Under the pieces are notes generated by a model that saw nothing but the letters and a program-made list of their open reading frames with translations, was not told the DNA's origin and did no database searches. 64,000 bases of DNA from DATMXT01 sp963662765 (lineage in GTDB: Bacteria; Bacillota; Clostridia; Oscillospirales; Feifaniaceae): positions 62,001 to 126,000 of the forward strand of contig CAXXUP010000002.1 in the NCBI GenBank assembly GCA_963662765.2, read 5' to 3'. This document shows positions 14,338-21,900 of the stretch, one piece after another. Position 1 is the stretch's first letter, and each line of letters begins with the position of its first letter. The translations under genes and the position numbers were made by a program.

Positions 14338-15667
14338 ATCGCTGACGGAGCGCTTGTCGGCAACCTTTAAAAAGCTGCGCGGTAAGGGCAAACTGTCCGA
14401 GTCCGACGTCAAGGAGGCCATGCGCGAGGTACGCCTCGTACTGTTGGGGGCCGATGTCAACATCAAGGTGGTCAAGGCCTTTGTCGCAAAAGTGACAGAC
14501 CGTGCCTGCGGGGCCGAAGTGCTTGAGAGTCTGACACCGGCGCAGCAGGTGGTCAAGATCGTCCACGAAGAACTCGTGGAGCTGATGGGCGGCCAAAACG
14601 CCAAGCTGATCATATCCTCGACGCCGCCGACCGTGGTCATGATGGCGGGACTGCAGGGTTCCGGCAAGACAACCAGCACGGCAAAGCTGGCGGGACTGTA
14701 TAAACGGCAGGGCAAACGGCCGCTGCTCGCGGCCTGCGACGTCTATAGGCCTGCAGCCGTCAAACAACTGCAGGTGGTCGGCGATGGCGTGGGTGTACCG
14801 GTCTACGCCGAAGAGGGTAGCACAGACGTTGTGAGTATCGCGAAAAATGCAGTCGCCCACGCGCGCCGCCATGGCAATGACATGGTCTTTCTCGATACGG
14901 CCGGTCGGCTGCACATCGACGAAGAACTTATGGCAGAGCTTGAAGCCGTCAAAGCGGCGGTGTCGCCGACCGAGATTTTGCTCGTAGTCGACGCCATGAC
15001 GGGGCAGGATGCCGTCAACGTCGCCACGGTTTTCGAGGAACGCCTTGGCATCACAGGCGTTCTCATGTCCAAAATGGACGGCGACGCCAGAGGCGGGGCC
15101 GCACTGTCGGTGCGGTATGTCACCGGAAAACCCATCAAATTTGTCGGCACCGGCGAGAAGCTGACCGAAATTGAAGCCTTCCATCCCGACCGCATCGCCT
15201 CCCGCATTCTCGGCATGGGGGACGTTTTGACCCTCATTGAGAAAGCGCAAGAGAACTTCGATGTCAAAAAAGCCGAGGAACTGGAGCGCAAGATGCGCAG
15301 CCAGAAGCTTGACCTCGGGGACTTCCTCGACCAGATGCGGCAGCTCAAATCAATGGGCGGTGCGGAGCAAATGCTCTCCATGATGCCGGGCATCAAGCCG
15401 GGCGCCCTCAAAGATGGCACCGTCGACGAGCGGGAGTTCTCCAAAGCAGAAGCCATCATCTGCGCAATGACTCAAAAGGAGCGGACAAACCCCGACATCA
15501 TAGGCAGCTCACGGAAACGCCGCATTGCAGCGGGATCGGGTACGGGAGTCGAGGATGTCAACCGGCTGCTGCGCCAGTTTGAAATGATGCGAAAACTCAT
15601 GAAACAGCTGGGCGGAGTCTCAGGCAAACGCAAAAAGGGATTTGGCGGCATGCGCCTGCCTTTTTAG
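14327..15667 (+). CDS. ffh: Signal recognition particle GTPase Ffh
   Basis: 446 residues, usual size. N domain (1-~90), G domain with GLQGSGKTTSTAKLAG (about 105-120), DVYRPAAVKQL, DTAGRLHIDEELMAEL and SKMDGDARGGAALS, then a methionine-rich M domain (about 300-446) that binds 4.5S RNA and signal peptides. Works with FtsY (encoded at 60039-60887) to send nascent membrane and secreted proteins to SecYEG. The ATG at 14327 lies inside the end of ylxM; the longer frame starting at 14303 has no better support. Confidence 0.97.
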   Translation: MLFESLTERLSATFKKLRGKGKLSESDVKEAMREVRLVLLGADVNIKVVKAFVAKVTDRACGAEVLESLTPAQQVVKIVHEELVELMGGQNAKLIISSTPPTVVMMAGLQGSGKTTSTAKLAGLYKRQGKRPLLAACDVYRPAAVKQLQVVGDGVGVPVYAEEGSTDVVSIAKNAVAHARRHGNDMVFLDTAGRLHIDEELMAELEAVKAAVSPTEILLVVDAMTGQDAVNVATVFEERLGITGVLMSKMDGDARGGAALSVRYVTGKPIKFVGTGEKLTEIEAFHPDRIASRILGMGDVLTLIEKAQENFDVKKAEELERKMRSQKLDLGDFLDQMRQLKSMGGAEQMLSMMPGIKPGALKDGTVDEREFSKAEAIICAMTQKERTNPDIIGSSRKRRIAAGSGTGVEDVNRLLRQFEMMRKLMKQLGGVSGKRKKGFGGMRLPF

Positions 15668-15745
15668 CGGCGACTATTCACATGTTTGAACTTTGACCTT
15701 GCGTCAAGTCAAAATACAAAAACTTATTTATTGAGGTGCAAAACA

Positions 15746-15988
15746 ATGGCTGTCAAGATCAGACTGCGCCGCATGGGCGCTAAGAAAGCTCCGTTTTACA
15801 GGGTCGTCGTGGCCGACTCCCGCTATCCCCGCGACGGAAGATTCATTGAAGAGATCGGAACCTACAATCCCATGACAGATCCGAGCGAGTTTTCGGTAGA
15901 CGCCGAGAAGGTGACCGCCTGGATCAAAAACGGAGCCCAGCCCACCGATACGGTGAAGGCGCTGCTCAAGAAGCACGGTGTCATCTAA
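15746..15988 (+). CDS. rpsP: 30S ribosomal protein S16
   Basis: 80 residues beginning AVKIRLRRMGAKKAPFYRVV, the S16 signature, with YPRDGRFIEEIGTYNP. An assembly protein of the small ribosomal subunit. ATG at 15746 with TTGAGGTG upstream; an upstream in-frame ATG lacks such a site. Followed after one base by khpA. Confidence 0.97.
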   Translation: MAVKIRLRRMGAKKAPFYRVVVADSRYPRDGRFIEEIGTYNPMTDPSEFSVDAEKVTAWIKNGAQPTDTVKALLKKHGVI

Positions 15989-15989
15989 C

Positions 15990-16226
15990 ATGTTACAGGA
16001 GCTTTTACTGTGCCTCGCTAAGAACCTCGTCAACGACCCGGACGCTGTCTCGGTATCGGTCTCGACCAAAGAGGACGGCACCGTACTGTACGAGCTTCGG
16101 GTCGCAGAGGGCGAGATGGGGCGCGTAATCGGTAAACAGGGTCGCATTGCGAAGGCCATCCGATCGGTCATGAAGGCGGCCGCCACCCGTGCCGGCGAAA
16201 AAATCCAGGTCGACATCGTCGGCTGA
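15990..16226 (+). CDS. khpA: RNA-binding KH-domain protein KhpA
   Basis: 78 residues, a single KH domain with the GxxG loop in GRVIGKQGRIAKAIRSV. In Firmicutes KhpA pairs with KhpB (Jag) and affects cell elongation and division through RNA binding. The ATG lies one base after the rpsP stop. Between rpsP and rimM, its standard place. Confidence 0.94.
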   Translation: MLQELLLCLAKNLVNDPDAVSVSVSTKEDGTVLYELRVAEGEMGRVIGKQGRIAKAIRSVMKAAATRAGEKIQVDIVG

Positions 16227-16237
16227 CTGGGAATGAA

Positions 16238-16738
16238 ATGGAACTTATCGAGACAGGGAAAATCGTATCGACCCACGGCATTGCGGGTGAGGTTCGGGCC
16301 GAAGCCTGGGCCGACAGCTTGGAGGCCCTGCTTGCCTTTGACGTCTTTTTTCTCGAAGGCGGGCAGCGGCTTACGGTGGAACACGCGCGTGTTCATCGCG
16401 GCGCCGTCAATTTAAAACTTGCCGGAATCAACTCGATCGATGAAGCCATGGGCATGATCGGCCGAGTTATCTATATCGACAGAGCCTCGCTCAACTTGCC
16501 GGAGGGCGCCTATCTTGTCCGTGACCTGCTCGGGATGTCGGTCGTTGATGCCGACACTGGGGAGGTCTATGGGCGTATCTCCCTGGTGCAGCAGACAGGG
16601 GCTAATGATGTCTATCACATCGAGACGCCGGACGGCAGGTTGCTGCTGGCACCCGCCATTCCCGATGTGGTCATTTCAATTGACCCTAAAAACAGACTCA
16701 TAAAAATACGGCCGCTCAAAGGGCTGTTCGACCTATGA
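16238..16738 (+). CDS. rimM: Ribosome maturation factor RimM
   Basis: 166 residues. The N-terminal RimM barrel (TGKIVSTHGIAGEVRAEAWADS) and C-terminal PRC-barrel (GAYLVRDLLGMSVVDADTGEVYG to IRPLKGLFDL) are both present. RimM binds S19 and helps 16S processing. ATG start 11 bp after khpA; end lies just before trmD. Confidence 0.95.
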   Translation: MELIETGKIVSTHGIAGEVRAEAWADSLEALLAFDVFFLEGGQRLTVEHARVHRGAVNLKLAGINSIDEAMGMIGRVIYIDRASLNLPEGAYLVRDLLGMSVVDADTGEVYGRISLVQQTGANDVYHIETPDGRLLLAPAIPDVVISIDPKNRLIKIRPLKGLFDL

Positions 16739-16770
16739 ACAGCTGCGGGCGGCCTGAGGGGCGAGGTCCT

Positions 16771-17523
16771 ATGACCTTTGTCCTGCTGACTCTCTTTCCC
16801 GAAATGTGCGCCGCCGTGCTACGCGAAAGCATTCTCGGACGGGCTGCCGCAGCCGGGTACATCAAAACCGACATCCGGCACATCCGCAACTATACGTTGG
16901 ACAAGCACCGCCGGGTGGACGACTATCCCTTCGGCGGGGGCGGTGGCATGATGATGCAGGCGGAGCCCGTTGTCAGGGCAGTCGAAGCGGTCGTGGCCGA
17001 CTACGGCGCAAAGCCACATACGGTCTACCTCTCCCCCAAGGGGAGGGTTTTTGACCAAACGGTCGCAAAGGAGCTCTTGCAGTACGATACCCTCATGCTG
17101 CTGTGCGGCCACTATGAGGGCATCGATCAGCGGGCGCTTGACATAGTGGTCGACGAGGAGATCTCGATCGGGGACTATGTGCTTACGGGTGGCGAGCTGC
17201 CGGCCCTCTCGGTCATCGACGCCGTTGCCCGCATGGTGCCGGGAGTTTTGGCCGGCGAGGAGAGCTATCAAAACGAGAGCATTTATTCCGGGCTCTTGGA
17301 GTATCCGCAGTACACCCGCCCCGCCGTCTTCCGGAATATGGCGGTGCCCGAAGTGCTGACGGGGGGAAACCACAGGGAAATCGCGAAATGGCAGCGGCGG
17401 CAATCGCTGGCGCTGACGTTTCTTCGGCGGCCGGACCTGCTTTCGACCGCACCGCTTACGCCGGAGGATCTGGCTTATCTTGAAGTGCTGAAAAAGGCGG
17501 GGAGGAGTGAGAAAGCCAAGTGA
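16771..17523 (+). CDS. trmD: tRNA (guanine-37-N1)-methyltransferase TrmD
   Basis: 250 residues. The trefoil-knot SAM-binding sequences are clear: MLLCGHYEGIDQR and EISIGDYVLTGGELPAL; the N-terminus FVLLTLFPEM is canonical, and VDDYPFGGGGGMMMQAEP follows. Methylates G37 of tRNAs to prevent frameshifts. The ATG at 16771 gives the canonical N-terminus and has GAGGT upstream; an in-frame ATG at 16735 overlapping the rimM stop would add 12 atypical residues. rplS, which usually follows trmD, is not here. Confidence 0.96.
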   Translation: MTFVLLTLFPEMCAAVLRESILGRAAAAGYIKTDIRHIRNYTLDKHRRVDDYPFGGGGGMMMQAEPVVRAVEAVVADYGAKPHTVYLSPKGRVFDQTVAKELLQYDTLMLLCGHYEGIDQRALDIVVDEEISIGDYVLTGGELPALSVIDAVARMVPGVLAGEESYQNESIYSGLLEYPQYTRPAVFRNMAVPEVLTGGNHREIAKWQRRQSLALTFLRRPDLLSTAPLTPEDLAYLEVLKKAGRSEKAK

Positions 17524-19424
17524 ATCAAACCCGAAAAAAACCCATCATGGCTTTTATGTATGCGCTGCTCACGGGCAGCATCTTCTACCGCACGGCCAGC
17601 AGTTTCGGCGACGCGATACACCGTCTGGCCGATAGCAGCTTTTTCGTGCGGGGGATAACCCGCTACCCCGATTTGACGAAGCTCAGACAAGAGAGTCTGT
17701 TCGGCCGGGTCTTATCCGGACTGAGGGAGCTCTGGAAACGCGCGCGGCTGACGATTTCGGCTACCGTCGAGGACAGCATGGCCACGTCCGCCGTCTGGCG
17801 GGTGTTCCGGTACTTCCTGTCGCTCGACCTGCGGTCGTGGGGACTGGGCGTATTTATCTTCGGACTTGCGGTCTGCGGCGTTCAGCTTTACGAGGCTGCG
17901 CTCGGTACGGCGCTTATGGCACTGCTGACCATGCAGATGCGAATGGGCATCATTATTTCGGCCTGCGGCGTTATTTTAATGACCGGCAGTCAGGCGCTCG
18001 GGAACGCGCTTATGGATAGTGCCGTCATGAACTTGCTGCTGGTGGGCTGGGCCGGGCTGCGTTCAGACTCCTTCAAAGCGGAAAAACCCCGCCGCGAATT
18101 TTGGCTGCCTGTGACGCTGGCCCTGATTTTGGGTGTTGCCACGACAAGAATATCGGTCTTCTATCTGGCGGCCGGCATCGTGGGACTAATCGGCTGCTGC
18201 GTTATTGCCGCATCGCCCGAGGCCGGCCTCATGCTGACGCTGGCGGCGCTACCGTTTTTGCCGACGATTCCTTTGACGCTGCTGGCGCTCTACACCGTGG
18301 CGGCCTTCTTATTCAAGGTGATCAGAGGCAAGCGGGTCATCGCCATGGAGGCGGTCGACATCGGTGTTTTGATGTTTGCGGCGGTGCTGCTGCTGCTCGG
18401 AGGCGTATTCTCGATCAACCCGGCCTCAAGCCTCAAATCGGTGGCGTTGCACCTATCCTATATCATGCTCTATTTTGTGGCCGCAAACACCGTTAAGAGC
18501 CGCCGGCTCATCCGCAAAGCGGCGGGCTCATTGCTGACAGCAGGATTTCTTGCCGGACTCCTCGGCATTTATCAGAGCATCGTGGGCCTCGAAAGTTCGG
18601 TGACATGGATTGACGCCAAGATGTTTGCCGACATCGGCTCGAGGGTCATTGGGCCTTTCGACAATCCCAATGTTTTCGGCGAATACATTGTGCTGTTGCT
18701 TCCTCTGGCGATTGCGGTGGCCTTTCGGCTGCGCGGCAAGCTGCAGCTGCTGGGGGCCGGGGCCGCCTGTACGATGACACTGGCACTGATTTACACATGG
18801 TCGCGGGGTGCGTGGCTGGCCGCAATCCTGTCGGTGGGCGTATTCCTACTCTTGTACAGCTCGGCTTTTCTAAAGCTGGTGCTGCCGGTGCTGCTCATCG
18901 CTCCCTTCACGCCGGCTGTGCTGCCTGCGTCGATTCTAAACCGACTCATGAGCATCGGGGACATGGCCGACACATCAACGGCCTACCGTGTTTCAATCTG
19001 GACCGCGTCGGTGCGAATGATTAAGTCGATGTTCCTCTCGGGCATCGGCACCGGAAGCGACGTGTTTTTGACGGTTTACCCCATGTTCGCCCTGTCGGGC
19101 GCCTCCTATGCACTGCATGCCCACAACCTGTTTTTGCAGATCACCATCGAGATGGGTTTTGTCGGTATTGCGGTCTTTCTCGTCATGCTCTGGCTGTTTT
19201 TCAGGACGGTGCTGTCCTGCTATTATACCGTCAAACAACGGGACACCTCTACGCTGGTCATGGCGCTTGGCATGGGGGTTCTGGCGCTGCTGTTCCAGGG
19301 GCTGACCGACTATGTATGGTTCAATTACCGGGTGATGCTCATGTTCTGGCTGGCCGTGGGGCTTGCCGTCGGCATCAGCCGCAGCTATTTTCTTGAGCAA
19401 GAGCGAGAGCGAGAGCGGTCATGA
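17520..19424 (+). CDS. O-antigen ligase/polymerase family membrane protein (Wzy/WaaL-like)
   Basis: 634 residues with about 12 hydrophobic segments after a ~100-residue N-terminal part that is only partly hydrophobic. The WaaL/Wzy_C type motif RVIGPFDNPNVFGEYIVLL and the following TWSRGAWLAAIL, plus a loop with YALHAHNLFLQITIEMG, mark the family that ligates or polymerises lipid-linked glycans on the outer face of the membrane. GTG at 17520 overlaps the trmD stop (GTGA), with GGGAGGAG upstream. It is longer than most homologues. It is coupled to a glycosyltransferase and two membrane-anchored proteins, so it belongs to a surface-glycan module. Confidence 0.88.
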   Translation: MNQTRKKPIMAFMYALLTGSIFYRTASSFGDAIHRLADSSFFVRGITRYPDLTKLRQESLFGRVLSGLRELWKRARLTISATVEDSMATSAVWRVFRYFLSLDLRSWGLGVFIFGLAVCGVQLYEAALGTALMALLTMQMRMGIIISACGVILMTGSQALGNALMDSAVMNLLLVGWAGLRSDSFKAEKPRREFWLPVTLALILGVATTRISVFYLAAGIVGLIGCCVIAASPEAGLMLTLAALPFLPTIPLTLLALYTVAAFLFKVIRGKRVIAMEAVDIGVLMFAAVLLLLGGVFSINPASSLKSVALHLSYIMLYFVAANTVKSRRLIRKAAGSLLTAGFLAGLLGIYQSIVGLESSVTWIDAKMFADIGSRVIGPFDNPNVFGEYIVLLLPLAIAVAFRLRGKLQLLGAGAACTMTLALIYTWSRGAWLAAILSVGVFLLLYSSAFLKLVLPVLLIAPFTPAVLPASILNRLMSIGDMADTSTAYRVSIWTASVRMIKSMFLSGIGTGSDVFLTVYPMFALSGASYALHAHNLFLQITIEMGFVGIAVFLVMLWLFFRTVLSCYYTVKQRDTSTLVMALGMGVLALLFQGLTDYVWFNYRVMLMFWLAVGLAVGISRSYFLEQERERERS

Positions 19425-20467
19425 GAATTCTCCAGCTTTTGACCGACACCAACATCGGTGGTGCCGGGGTCTGCATCGAAAATTACCTGCTAGGACGCGA
19501 GAGCGGTGACGAGGTGTTCGCGGCGCTTCCGAGAGGCGGAAAAATGGCGCCGCGGCTTAAGGCCGCGGGGGCGCAGGTCATAGAGCTCGACATCGCGGGT
19601 GACACCTCATTTTCAAGGGGGGACATCACGGCTTTGCGGCAGCTGATCAAACACATCAGCCCCGATATCGTCCACACCCACGGCTGTCTGACCGGCCGGA
19701 TTGCGGCGCGGCTCGCGGGGGGCTGCAAGACGGTCTACACCAAGCACACGCTTGGAGGCGGGGGCAGCCGGATGGCAAGCTATGTCAACCGGGCCGTGAC
19801 CGATATGGCGATCGCCGTTTCGCAGGCCGCGGCATGTGAGCTTGAAGCGTCGGGACTGCCGCCTAAAAAGGTGCGAGTGGTGTACAACGGCTGCAAGCCT
19901 GTGCCGGACATGAAAAGGGCGGCGGCCAGGGCCGCTTTCGGCCTTGCCGAGGAAGATCTTGTGACGGTCTGCGTGGCGCGGCTGGAACCCATCAAAAATC
20001 ATGCGGGACTGCTCGCGGGCTTTGTGGCGGCGGCGGCACAGTATGAAGGCGCAAAGCTGCTGCTGGTGGGCGGTGGGTCCCTTTACGGAAAGCTCGGGGG
20101 TCCGGCAATTTACACCGGCGAACTTGCCGACATCACGGCGGCCTACCGGGCGGCCGACCTGTTTGCCCTCGTCTCCCTATCGGAAAACCTGCCCCTCACC
20201 CTGATTGAAGCCATGTCGGCGGGACTTCCCTGCCTTGTGACGCCTGTCGGAGGCGTGCCGGAGGTGGCAGATGCCGACACGGCACTCTTCACCGGAACAA
20301 GCGGGGAAGAGATCGGGGCGGGGCTTTGCAGGCTTTTTGAGGATGGTGCCTTCCGGGCGAGACTCGGGGCGGCAGGCAGGGACCGATGGAAAGAAAAATT
20401 CACGGTGGAGGGCTACGCCCGAAACCTTGACAGAGTTTACGGAGAGTTGGTGCAGCGTGGACAGTAA
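19421..20467 (+). CDS. Glycosyltransferase family 4 (GT-B fold)
   Basis: 348 residues. N-terminal domain starts MRILQLLTDTNIGGAGVCIE and has DIVHTHGCLTGRIAARLAG; the C-terminal domain starts near RVVYNGCKPV, with VARLEPIKNHAGLL, and the GT4 E-x7-E type motif in LSENLPLTLIEAMSAGLP followed by VTPVGGVPEV. Retaining transfer of a sugar from a nucleotide donor to a lipid-linked or glycan acceptor at the cytoplasmic face is likely. Starts by ATGA overlap with the polymerase gene. Confidence 0.92.
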   Translation: MRILQLLTDTNIGGAGVCIENYLLGRESGDEVFAALPRGGKMAPRLKAAGAQVIELDIAGDTSFSRGDITALRQLIKHISPDIVHTHGCLTGRIAARLAGGCKTVYTKHTLGGGGSRMASYVNRAVTDMAIAVSQAAACELEASGLPPKKVRVVYNGCKPVPDMKRAAARAAFGLAEEDLVTVCVARLEPIKNHAGLLAGFVAAAAQYEGAKLLLVGGGSLYGKLGGPAIYTGELADITAAYRAADLFALVSLSENLPLTLIEAMSAGLPCLVTPVGGVPEVADADTALFTGTSGEEIGAGLCRLFEDGAFRARLGAAGRDRWKEKFTVEGYARNLDRVYGELVQRGQ

Positions 20468-20966
20468 GAGAAGGCGCAAAGGCGGATTGAACTTTTTTGA
20501 TCTGCTCATTTTGCTTATCGTCGTGGCGGCGGTGGCACTATTGTTTTGGCTGGTGGGCGGGCGCAAGTCGGTCACGGCCGAGGGCAACGCCGTCAAAATC
20601 ACCTATAAGGTCGAAGTGGGTTCGGTCACGGATGACTATAAGGATTCGGCTAGGGTCGGGGACACGGTGCGGGACGGCGTGCGCAAGACGGCACTCGGTA
20701 AAATCACGGCCATTAAGGTTTCACCGATGACTTCTATCACCAGTAATATTCTCACCGGCGAGGTGATCAAAGCCGAGTCGCCGACCAAGTACAAAGTCGA
20801 GCTGACCTGTGAGGCCGACGGCACTCTTACGGAAGGGCGCGTCGGCATCGGCAGCTTCAACATCGGAGTCGGGACCGAGATCTACGTCCAATCGTACGGA
20901 TTTTCGGGCAAGGGTTACTGCGTGGCCATGTCCTATGAGCAAGGGGGTGCGCCGAATGGAAAATAA
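20457..20966 (+). CDS. DUF4330-like membrane-anchored protein, first copy
   Basis: 169 residues: a basic N-terminus (DSKRRRKGG), one membrane helix (FFDLLILLIVVAAVALLFWLV), then an outside beta-rich domain with VKITYKVEVGSVTDDYKDS, VGDTVRDGVRKTALGKIT and TEIYVQSYGFSGKGYCV. The layout agrees with DUF4330 proteins; function unknown. GTG at 20457 within the end of the glycosyltransferase gene, GGAG upstream. The neighbour downstream is a second, diverged copy with the same plan, so the pair may form a heteromeric complex that serves glycan export. Confidence 0.75.
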   Translation: MDSKRRRKGGLNFFDLLILLIVVAAVALLFWLVGGRKSVTAEGNAVKITYKVEVGSVTDDYKDSARVGDTVRDGVRKTALGKITAIKVSPMTSITSNILTGEVIKAESPTKYKVELTCEADGTLTEGRVGIGSFNIGVGTEIYVQSYGFSGKGYCVAMSYEQGGAPNGK

Positions 20967-21450
20967 AAAGACGGGCAAACTGTTTGGGGTTTTCAACCTG
21001 CTGGATTTGGTCATCATCCTGTTTGTCGCGGCTGCAGGTGCCGCGCTGTTCTGGCGGCTCGACCTCATCAAGGCGGTCGGGACCGGTTCGCAGGATGTCA
21101 CGATCGAGTATACCATCCGGATTGAGCCGGTGCGGCTTGTAACTTATCTCGCCGTGCACGAGGGGGACCCGATCTACGACAGCGAGAACGGCGCACGGAT
21201 CGGCACCGTCACCAAAGTGGACACCAGCCCCTATATGCGGGAAATTGCTATGGCAGACGGCAGCCTTGTGGCTGCCTCCGACCCCGAGAACCTCACGGTG
21301 CTTATTACGGGCGAGGGAGTGGGAAAGTCCACTGGGGATGGACTGATGCTGGGCGGCAGCCGCATCTGTTCGCCGGGGGGAACCATCAAATTGGCCTCTA
21401 CAAGGCTCGACTCGACCGGTATTTTCGTCATGTCGAGGGTAAAAGAATAG
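20956..21450 (+). CDS. DUF4330-like membrane-anchored protein, second copy
   Basis: 164 residues with the same design as its upstream neighbour: FNLLDLVIILFVAAAGAALFW membrane helix, then DVTIEYTIRIEPVRLVTYLAV, EGDPIYDSENGARIGTVTKV and a C-terminal TIKLASTRLDSTGIFVMSRV. Parallel motifs (conserved D-L-x-I-L before the helix, ITYKVEV/IEYTIRI, VGDTV/EGDPI, G-K/R-I-x-x-I/V) suggest that both arose by duplication. ATG at 20956 overlaps the previous gene by 11 bp after AAGGGGGTG. No catalytic motif is visible. Confidence 0.75.
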   Translation: MENKKTGKLFGVFNLLDLVIILFVAAAGAALFWRLDLIKAVGTGSQDVTIEYTIRIEPVRLVTYLAVHEGDPIYDSENGARIGTVTKVDTSPYMREIAMADGSLVAASDPENLTVLITGEGVGKSTGDGLMLGGSRICSPGGTIKLASTRLDSTGIFVMSRVKE

Positions 21451-21498
21451 GCTTTACTGAAATATTTTGTCTAAATTGACCATTTGTGATTAACTCAG

Positions 21499-21526
21499 TT
21501 GACGAACCGCCGTTTTCGGCTATAAT
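21499..21526 (+). promoter_or_regulatory. Promoter of the HPr gene
   Basis: TTGACG, 16-nt spacer, TATAAT; transcription starts about 35 bp before the ATG. Confidence 0.75.
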
Positions 21527-21570
21527 TATCTTAATAATAGTTGTTCGGAAGCTATTGGAGGGGAAGAGTA

Positions 21571-21834
21571 ATGACAGAGCAAATTGCGGTATTGCAAAAC
21601 CAAGTCGGGTTGCACGCCCGTCCGGCGACCTACTTTATCCAGAAAGCCAACGACTTCAAATCTTCGGTATGGATAGAGAAGGATGAGCGCAGGGTGAACG
21701 CCAAGAGTTTGCTCGGTGTTCTCTCTCTGGGCGTTTCAAGGGGAGACACCATCACAATCATCGCCGACGGCGAAGATCAGGACGAGGCGGTTGCCGAGCT
21801 TGTTACGCTCATCAACGGGAATTTTGACGAGTAA
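21571..21834 (+). CDS. HPr-family phosphocarrier protein
   Basis: 87 residues, HPr size. His15 lies in VGLHARPA and Ser46 in NAKSLLGVLSLGV, the residues phosphorylated by PTS enzyme I and by HPr kinase respectively; because His15 is kept it is HPr-like rather than Crh. HPr passes phosphate to sugar transporters and, as HPr-Ser-P, acts with CcpA. ATG after GGAGGGGAAG, with its own promoter and terminator, so it is a single-gene unit before uvrC. Confidence 0.93.
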   Translation: MTEQIAVLQNQVGLHARPATYFIQKANDFKSSVWIEKDERRVNAKSLLGVLSLGVSRGDTITIIADGEDQDEAVAELVTLINGNFDE

Positions 21835-21847
21835 GATTTATTGAGCA

Positions 21848-21877
21848 GATGCGGCGCGGTTATCCGCGCCGCATTTG
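21848..21877 (+). terminator. Terminator after the HPr gene
   Basis: ATGCGGCGCGG, 3-nt loop, TCCGCGCCGCAT followed by TTGTTT. Confidence 0.8.
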
Positions 21878-21900
21878 TTTCGTGTTGAGGAGGTGACAAA

